NCBI GenBank assembly: GCA_902796785.1
Contig: CADBQJ010000016.1
Coordinates: 1-14,826 of the forward strand
Direction: 5' to 3'
Origin: Fibrobacter succinogenes
GTDB lineage: Bacteria; Fibrobacterota; Fibrobacteria; Fibrobacterales; CADBQJ01
DNA length: 14,826 nucleotides
The position numbers and the translations under genes are program-made. This document shows positions 10,090 through 14,826 of this stretch, one piece after another. The first letter of the stretch is position 1, and each line of letters opens with the position of its first letter. The notes below the pieces were generated by a model that saw nothing but the letters and a program-made list of their open reading frames with translations, made no database searches and had not been told where the DNA came from.

Positions 10090-11246
10090 CCGAGACGTTC
10101 CGCCAGAAGGGGACGCTCCCCCCGGGTTTCCTGGTTCCCGTCCGCGACGGCGAGACCGACGAGTTCTTCGTCAACCTGGGCCCCCAGCACCCCGCCACCC
10201 ACGGCGCGCTGCGGCTGGTGGTGCGGCTCGACGGCGAGACGGTGCGCGAGGTGGTGCCCCACATGGGCTACATCCACCGCGGGATCGAATACCAGGCCGA
10301 GCGCTGCTCCGCGCTGCAGTCGATCCTCTTCAGCGACCGGTTCGACTACCTCACCGCGCACATGAACAACCACTGCGTCTGCATGGCGATCGAGCGGGCG
10401 CTGGGAATCGGCGTCCCCGAGCGGGGCGAATACGTCCGGGTCATCGTCGACGAGCTGACGCGCGTCTCGTCGCACCTGATCTTCCTCGGCTCCTTCGGCA
10501 CCGACCTGGGCGGCACCACCTGCTTCCTCTACGCCTTCAAGATGCGCGAGGCGATCACGCAGGTCTTCGACGAGCTCTGCGGCGCGCGGCTGACGATGAA
10601 CTTCTACCGCCCCGGCGGCTCGTCCGCCGACGTCCCCGAATCCTTCGAGGGCTCCGTGCGCAACGCCGTGAAGACGGTCCGCGAGGGGATGAAGGAGTGG
10701 AACGACTTCCTCACGGGCAACGTGATCTTCCAGGAGCGCACGCGCGGCGTGGGGATCCTCTCCGCGGAGCGCGCGATCGCGCTCGGCTGCTCCGGCCCGG
10801 TGCTGCGCGGCTCGGGCGTGGAGTTCGACGTGCGGCGGAAGAACCCCTACGGGATCTACGACCGCTTCGACTTCGACGTCCCGGTCGGCTCGGTCGGCGA
10901 CGTCTGGGACCGCTACATGGTCCGCGTCGAGGAGATCGAGCAGAGCCTGCGGATCGTCGAGCAGGCGCTGGCCTCCTTCCCCGCCGGACCCTGGCGCTCG
11001 AAGGAGCGCGTCTCCTGGCGCCTGCCCGAAGGCTCCTGGTACGCCGAGGCGGAGACCGCCAAGGGGACGCTCGGCGTCTTCCTCGAAGGGACGGGCAAGA
11101 GCGACAGGCCCTGGCGGATCAAGGTCCGCTCCCCGAGCTTCTCCAACCTCATGGCGCTCGACGAGATGTGCCGCGGCGGCAAGGTGGCCGACGTCGTCGC
11201 CTGCCTGGGGTCGATCGACCCCGTGATCCCGGAGGTCGACCGATGA
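10086..11246 (+). CDS. nuoD: NADH-quinone oxidoreductase subunit D
   Basis: 49-kDa-type peripheral subunit (386 residues) that forms the quinone site with Nuo[16 protein letters not shown] (30-44) holds the conserved quinone-site histidine (H39), and [10 protein letters not shown] (87-96) holds the matching tyrosine (Y88). [14 protein letters not shown] (59-72) is the family signature. The chain ends in the usual DPV..EVDR form. It starts in an ATGA overlap with nuoBC, with GAGG a few bases upstream. It is a separate gene, unlike the NuoCD fusion of E. coli. It passes straight into nuoH by another ATGA overlap, with no room for nuoE, nuoF or nuoG. Confidence 0.97.
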   Translation: MTETFRQKGTLPPGFLVPVRDGETDEFFVNLGPQHPATHGALRLVVRLDGETVREVVPHMGYIHRGIEYQAERCSALQSILFSDRFDYLTAHMNNHCVCMAIERALGIGVPERGEYVRVIVDELTRVSSHLIFLGSFGTDLGGTTCFLYAFKMREAITQVFDELCGARLTMNFYRPGGSSADVPESFEGSVRNAVKTVREGMKEWNDFLTGNVIFQERTRGVGILSAERAIALGCSGPVLRGSGVEFDVRRKNPYGIYDRFDFDVPVGSVGDVWDRYMVRVEEIEQSLRIVEQALASFPAGPWRSKERVSWRLPEGSWYAEAETAKGTLGVFLEGTGKSDRPWRIKVRSPSFSNLMALDEMCRGGKVADVVACLGSIDPVIPEVDR

Positions 11247-12346
11247 ACGCGCTGATCGACCTCTCCGCGAACAACGCCGTCGGCGACTTCGTGCGCGACG
11301 TCCTCTTCCCGAACAGCCCCGCGCTCGCCTGGGCCGCGAACGGCCTGCTCGGCGTGGCCGCGCTGCTCCTCTTCCCGGTCTTCCTCGGCGCGCCGTTCCT
11401 GATCTGGATGGAGCGCAAGGTCTGCGCGCACATGCAGGCGCGGCTCGGACCGATGCGCCACGGCCCGCACGGCGCGGTCCAGACGATCGCCGACGTGGTC
11501 AAGCTCGTCTTCAAGGAGATCGCCCCGCCCGGCGGCGTGGACCGCCTGGTCTACCTGCTGGCGCCCGGCATCCCGCTCACCGCCTCCTTCCTCGTCCTGG
11601 CGGTCGTCCCCTGGGGCGCGAACCTGCAGGTGGCCGACCCCGAGCAGGGCGTCTTCTACGTCGTGGCCGTGGGCGCGCTCGGGCTGCTGGGCTTCCTGGT
11701 GGGCGCCTGGGCCTCGAACAACAAGTTCGCGCTGCTGGGCGCCATGCGCGCCGGCGCGCAGATGCTCTCCTACGAGATCTCGCTCTCGGTGCTCCTGCTG
11801 CTGGTGATGCTGCTCTCCGGCGAGTCGTCGCTGCGCGAGATCGTCCTGTCGCAGCGGGGGACGGTCCTCGACTGGTGGGTCTTCAAGGCGCCCGTCGTCG
11901 GGCCGCTCGCCTTCGTCCTCTACCTCGTCTCCTCCACGGCCGAGCTCAACCGCGGACCCTTCGACCTGATCGAGGCCGAGCAGGAGCTGACCGCCGGCTA
12001 CCAGACCGAATACTCCGGCATGGGCTTCTCCATGTTCTACCTGGCCGAGTACGTCAACATGACGATCCAGGCCGCGCTCGTCTCGACCTTCTTCCTCGGC
12101 GGCTTCCTCCCGCCGCTGGTCGGGATCGCCCCGGTCGACGCCGCCCTCGCGGCCGTGCCCGGCGTGGTCTGGATGGTCGCGAAGACCCTCGCGATCGTCT
12201 TCGTCTACATGTGGTTCCGCTGGAGCTTCCCGCGTCCGCGCGTCGACCAGCTCCTCGCGCTGGAATGGAAGACCCTGCTGCCCGCCAACCTCGCGGTCTT
12301 CGCGCTCGGCATGCTGGCGCTTGCCATGGGATGGATCCTGCCATGA
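11243..12346 (+). CDS. nuoH: NADH-quinone oxidoreductase subunit H
   Basis: Membrane subunit (367 residues, about eight hydrophobic segments) that anchors the peripheral arm and lines the quinone tunnel. Signatures are WMERKVCAHMQARLGP (55-70), DVVKLVFKE (84-92), GAMRAGAQMLSYE (166-178) and the acidic loop AELNRGPFDLIEAEQE (233-248), continuing to TEYSGM (255-260). The carboxylates thought to couple quinone reduction to pumping are present. Typical homologues read RVGP after QARLGP; here it is RHGP (72-75), a small change in a conserved loop. The start overlaps nuoD by ATGA with GGAGG 8 bases upstream. It overlaps nuoI by ATGA. Confidence 0.97.
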   Translation: MNALIDLSANNAVGDFVRDVLFPNSPALAWAANGLLGVAALLLFPVFLGAPFLIWMERKVCAHMQARLGPMRHGPHGAVQTIADVVKLVFKEIAPPGGVDRLVYLLAPGIPLTASFLVLAVVPWGANLQVADPEQGVFYVVAVGALGLLGFLVGAWASNNKFALLGAMRAGAQMLSYEISLSVLLLLVMLLSGESSLREIVLSQRGTVLDWWVFKAPVVGPLAFVLYLVSSTAELNRGPFDLIEAEQELTAGYQTEYSGMGFSMFYLAEYVNMTIQAALVSTFFLGGFLPPLVGIAPVDAALAAVPGVVWMVAKTLAIVFVYMWFRWSFPRPRVDQLLALEWKTLLPANLAVFALGMLALAMGWILP

Positions 12347-12816
12347 CGAAGAGAATCGTTCCCCGCCCGCCCGAAGACGGCCGCCTCGCCCGGATCGCGC
12401 GCGGAATCCGCTCGCTCGCGAAGGGGATGCGCGTGACGATGGGCTACTTCCTCCGCCCCTCGCGGATCGTGACCGAGCAGTACCCCGAGAACCGCGCGAC
12501 GCTGAAGATGACCGACCGGTTCCGCGGGAACCTGGAGATGGTCCACGACGCGAACGGCGACCACGACTGCATCGCCTGCGGGCTCTGCGAGAAGGCCTGC
12601 CCCAACGCCTCGATCTCGGTGCTCTGCACGAAGAGCCTCGCCGGGAAGAAGGTCCTCGGGAAGTACGTCTGGCGCATGGACTCCTGCACGCTCTGCGGGC
12701 TCTGCGTCGAGGCCTGCCCCACGGGCGCGATCCGCATGGGCCGCGAATTCGAGAACGCGACGACCGACAAGGCCTCGCTCGAGCGCGTCCTCAACCGGAA
12801 GGAGGGACGTTCGTGA
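12343..12816 (+). CDS. nuoI: NADH-quinone oxidoreductase subunit I, 2x[4Fe-4S]
   Basis: Peripheral ferredoxin-like subunit (157 residues) carrying clusters N6a and N6b, which pass electrons to N2. The motifs are CIACGLCEKACP (76-87) and CTLCGLCVEACP (115-126). The N-terminal 35 residues are basic, as in most NuoI. The stretch FRGNLEMVH before the first cluster and the ACPNASIS after it recall Bacteroidales-type NuoI from complexes without E/F/G more than the E. coli form; this is from memory, not a search. In a complex lacking NuoEFG this would be the outermost Fe-S subunit and the likely entry point for electrons. The ribosome site is weak, and translation probably relies on coupling through the ATGA overlap with nuoH. 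Confidence 0.97.
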   Translation: MTKRIVPRPPEDGRLARIARGIRSLAKGMRVTMGYFLRPSRIVTEQYPENRATLKMTDRFRGNLEMVHDANGDHDCIACGLCEKACPNASISVLCTKSLAGKKVLGKYVWRMDSCTLCGLCVEACPTGAIRMGREFENATTDKASLERVLNRKEGRS

Positions 12817-13337
12817 ACGCCGAAACCGCCGTCTTCGCGGCGATCGCCGCGGCCATGGTCCTGGGCGGGCTCGGAACCGTCCTGGCGCGGAACGTCCTGC
12901 ACGCGGCGCTCTCGCTGGTCTTCTGCTTCTTCGGCACCGCGGTCCTCTACCTCTCGCTGCACGCCGAGTTCAACGCCCTGGCGCAGGTGATGGTCTACGT
13001 CGGCGGCGTCCTGGTCTTCGTCGTCTTCGCCATCCTGATGACCTCGGGGCTGGGCGAACGGCACCTGCGGTCGGGCAAGGCGCGCGTCGCCGTCGCCGCG
13101 CTCCTCGCGGGCTCCTTCCTCGCGCTGGTCCGCCGCGCCGTCTCCCGCTCCGCCGGGGCCCTCGCGCTCCGCGAGCCCGCGAACGACGGGTTCTCCACGC
13201 TCGAGGGGCTGGGCCGGACGCTGCTCTCGCCCGACGAAGGCGGGGCGCTGGTCCCCTTCGAGCTGATGACCGCGCTGCTGCTGGCGGCGCTCGTCGGGGC
13301 GGTCGTCGTCGCCCGCCGGACGGAGGAGGACAGATGA
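12813..13337 (+). CDS. nuoJ: NADH-quinone oxidoreductase subunit J
   Basis: Hydrophobic membrane subunit (174 residues) with about five transmembrane segments. The family core is AEFNALAQVMVYVGGVLVFV (51-70), and the ending ALLLAALVGAVVVARR is the usual C-terminal helix. The start is GTG at 12813 inside the nuoI stop (GTGA). It is supported by AAGGAGG (12799-12805) 7 bases upstream, the strongest ribosome site in the operon. Between the fourth and fifth helices is a polar loop (about 110-145). It contributes a helix important for linking quinone chemistry to proton transfer in complex I. It overlaps nuoK by ATGA. Confidence 0.95.
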   Translation: MNAETAVFAAIAAAMVLGGLGTVLARNVLHAALSLVFCFFGTAVLYLSLHAEFNALAQVMVYVGGVLVFVVFAILMTSGLGERHLRSGKARVAVAALLAGSFLALVRRAVSRSAGALALREPANDGFSTLEGLGRTLLSPDEGGALVPFELMTALLLAALVGAVVVARRTEEDR

Positions 13338-13639
13338 CGCTCGAACGCCTTCTCCTGCTGGCCGCGCTGCTCTTCGCCGTCGGGCTCTTCGGCCTGCTGA
13401 GCCGCCGCCACCTGATCGGCATGCTGCTCTCGATCGAGCTGATGCTCAACGCGGCGAACGTCAACCTGATCGCCTTCGCCCGCTTCGGCGCCTCCGACCC
13501 CGAGGGCGGGGCGCTGCTCTCCCTCTTCTCGATCGCCGTCGCCGCCGCCGAAATGGCCGTCGCCCTGGCGATCCTCGTCTCCATGCACCGCCGGCGCCGC
13601 ACGCTCGACGCCGACGAGATCAACGAACTGTTCGGGTAG
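13334..13639 (+). CDS. nuoK: NADH-quinone oxidoreductase subunit K
   Basis: Small membrane subunit (101 residues, normal length) with three hydrophobic segments. The two buried glutamates that relay protons are present: E35 in LLSIELMLNAANVN (31-44) and E73 in AVAAAEMAVALAI (68-80), matching E36 and E72 of E. coli. ATG lies in an ATGA overlap with nuoJ, with GGAGGAGG just upstream. It ends in TAG, 3 bases before nuoL, the only junction in the operon without overlap. Confidence 0.97.
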   Translation: MTLERLLLLAALLFAVGLFGLLSRRHLIGMLLSIELMLNAANVNLIAFARFGASDPEGGALLSLFSIAVAAAEMAVALAILVSMHRRRRTLDADEINELFG

Positions 13640-13642
13640 CCC

Positions 13643-14826
13643 ATGACGACCGACCTTCCCCTCGCGCTGCGCTTCTGCTGGGTCGTCCCCGCGCTGCCGC
13701 TGCTGTCGTTCGTCCTGAACGGGCTCTGGACCTGCCGGAAGAAGGAGTCGTGGAGCGGGCCTGTCTCGACCGTCCTCTCCGGCGCGGCCTTCGTCTGGTC
13801 GCTGCTCCTGGCCGCGCAGTGGCGCGGCGCCGTCGCCGCCGCCCCGGACCTCCCCGGGCGCGCGCTCCGGATCGACCTCTTCCCCTGGCTGACCTTCGGG
13901 CCGCTCTCCTCCGCCGACCCGCTGCGCGCGGTCTTCGGCGCGCTGCTCGACCCCATCTCGGTCATGATGACGACGACGGTCTGCGCCATCGTCTTCTTCG
14001 TCCACATCTATTCGATCGGCTACATGCGCGAAGACCCCTCGCGCGGCCGCTTCTTCCCGCTCCTCTCGCTCTTCTCCTTCGCCATGCTGGGGCTGGTCGT
14101 CTCGACCAACGTCCTCCAGATGTACGTCTTCTGGGAGCTGGTCGGCGTCTCCTCCTACCAGCTGATCGGCTTCTGGTACCAGAAGCCCGCCGCGGTCGCC
14201 GCGTCGAAGAAGGCCTTCATCGTCACCCGCTTCGCCGACGCCTTCTTCCTGCTGGGCATCGTGATCGCGTCGTACTTCGTGGGGAGCTTCGATTTCTCCG
14301 CGCTCAACTCGCCCGAGGCGGCGCGGCTGCTCGACCGCCCGGTGGGGCTGGGCTTCTTCGGCGCCAACGCCCTCGCGATCTCCACGGTCCTGATCTTCGT
14401 CGGCGGCTGGGGCAAGTCGGCCATGTTCCCCATGCACGTCTGGCTGCCCGACGCGATGGAGGGACCGACCCCGGTCTCCGCCGTCATCCACTCCGCCACG
14501 ATGGTGGTGGCCGGCGTCTACCTGACCGCCCGGCTCTTCCCGCTCTTCGCCGCCGCCGAGCAGACGCTGCGCCTGGTGGCCGCCGTGGGCGCCTTCACCG
14601 CGGTCTTCGCGGCGGTCTGCGCGGTCGCCCAGCAGGACATCAAGCGGATCCTGGCCTTCTCCACGATCTCGCAGCTGGGCTACATGCTCCTCTCGCTCGG
14701 CGTCTCCGTCTCCCCCGCCGGCGTCTCCGCGCTGGGCTACTCCGCGTCGATGTTCCACGTCTTCACGCACGCCTTCTTCAAGTGCATGCTCTTCCTGGTG
14801 GCCGGCTCCGTCATCCACGTCGCGGG
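13643..14826 (+). CDS. nuoL: NADH-quinone oxidoreductase subunit L (C-terminus outside window)
   Basis: The first 394 codons of the large antiporter-like proton-pumping subunit (family length about 600-650); the rest lies past the right edge. Visible landmarks are the channel glutamate in YVFWELVGVSSYQLIGFWYQ (161-180; E165), the lysine in GGWGKSAMFPMHVWLPDAMEG (K257), H283 in VSAVIHSATM, QQDIKRILAFSTISQLGY (330-347), and the His pair in FHVFTHAFFK (H372, H376). Hydrophobic helices fill the rest. ATG at 13643 follows the nuoK stop after 3 bases, and its ribosome site is weak. nuoM and nuoN would be expected next, beyond the window. Confidence 0.96.
   Translation, partial: MTTDLPLALRFCWVVPALPLLSFVLNGLWTCRKKESWSGPVSTVLSGAAFVWSLLLAAQWRGAVAAAPDLPGRALRIDLFPWLTFGPLSSADPLRAVFGALLDPISVMMTTTVCAIVFFVHIYSIGYMREDPSRGRFFPLLSLFSFAMLGLVVSTNVLQMYVFWELVGVSSYQLIGFWYQKPAAVAASKKAFIVTRFADAFFLLGIVIASYFVGSFDFSALNSPEAARLLDRPVGLGFFGANALAISTVLIFVGGWGKSAMFPMHVWLPDAMEGPTPVSAVIHSATMVVAGVYLTARLFPLFAAAEQTLRLVAAVGAFTAVFAAVCAVAQQDIKRILAFSTISQLGYMLLSLGVSVSPAGVSALGYSASMFHVFTHAFFKCMLFLVAGSVIHVA

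Noticed and set aside
11240..11250. Possible hidden nuoE/F/G remnant between nuoD and nuoH
   Set aside because: The two genes overlap by 4 bases, so there is no room even for a remnant.
12995..14818. A 607-codon minus-strand frame opposite nuoJ-nuoL
   Set aside because: The product is an acidic/arginine repeat-like sequence without domains, the expected mirror of GC-rich membrane-protein codons.

Overview
This GC-rich bacterial window has the look of ordinary chromosome and carries 13 protein genes: eleven complete and one cut at each window edge. I see no RNA gene, insertion sequence, phage gene or CRISPR array. The likely source is a Gram-negative anaerobe or facultative anaerobe from the FCB or PVC lineages (Bacteroidota/Fibrobacterota or Kiritimatiellota/Lentisphaerota-like). 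That rests on a large oxygen-sensitive pyruvate:ferredoxin oxidoreductase, a complex I operon without the NADH-oxidising subunits, NuoI and XseB sequences that recall Bacteroidales forms, and TAnnTTTG-like promoter elements. The taxonomic guess is inference only.

Left part (1-4522, all minus strand). Transcription runs right to left through xseA, xseB and tyrS. These encode exonuclease VII large and small subunits, overlapping by 11 bases, and tyrosyl-tRNA synthetase. After a 121-base gap come a MoxR-type AAA+ ATPase and a DUF2201/VWA-like partner. The partner starts inside the ATPase stop codon and runs off the window edge.

Middle (4523-8174, minus strand). nifJ, a 1185-residue single-chain pyruvate:ferredoxin oxidoreductase, ends in a textbook rho-independent terminator that separates it from xseA.

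Intergenic 8175-8464 (290 bases) is a divergent control region. A GC-rich nifJ-proximal half carries an 8-bp perfect inverted repeat, and an AT-rich nuo-proximal half carries a plausible -35/-10 pair and a small leader hairpin.

Right part (8465-14826, plus strand). A tightly coupled complex I operon runs nuoA, nuoBC (one fused gene), nuoD, nuoH, nuoI, nuoJ, nuoK, nuoL, with nuoL cut by the window edge. Seven of the eight genes are packed with 4-10 base overlaps and the eighth follows after 3 bases. nuoE, nuoF and nuoG are absent between D and H, so the operon encodes the quinone and proton-pumping modules but no NADH input module.

Working together: PFOR oxidises pyruvate to acetyl-CoA and reduces ferredoxin. 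The neighbouring Nuo complex, lacking E/F/G, could accept ferredoxin electrons through NuoI and NuoB and pump ions while reducing quinone. The shared divergent control region makes this link the most interesting hypothesis in the window, but it is not proven by the sequence.
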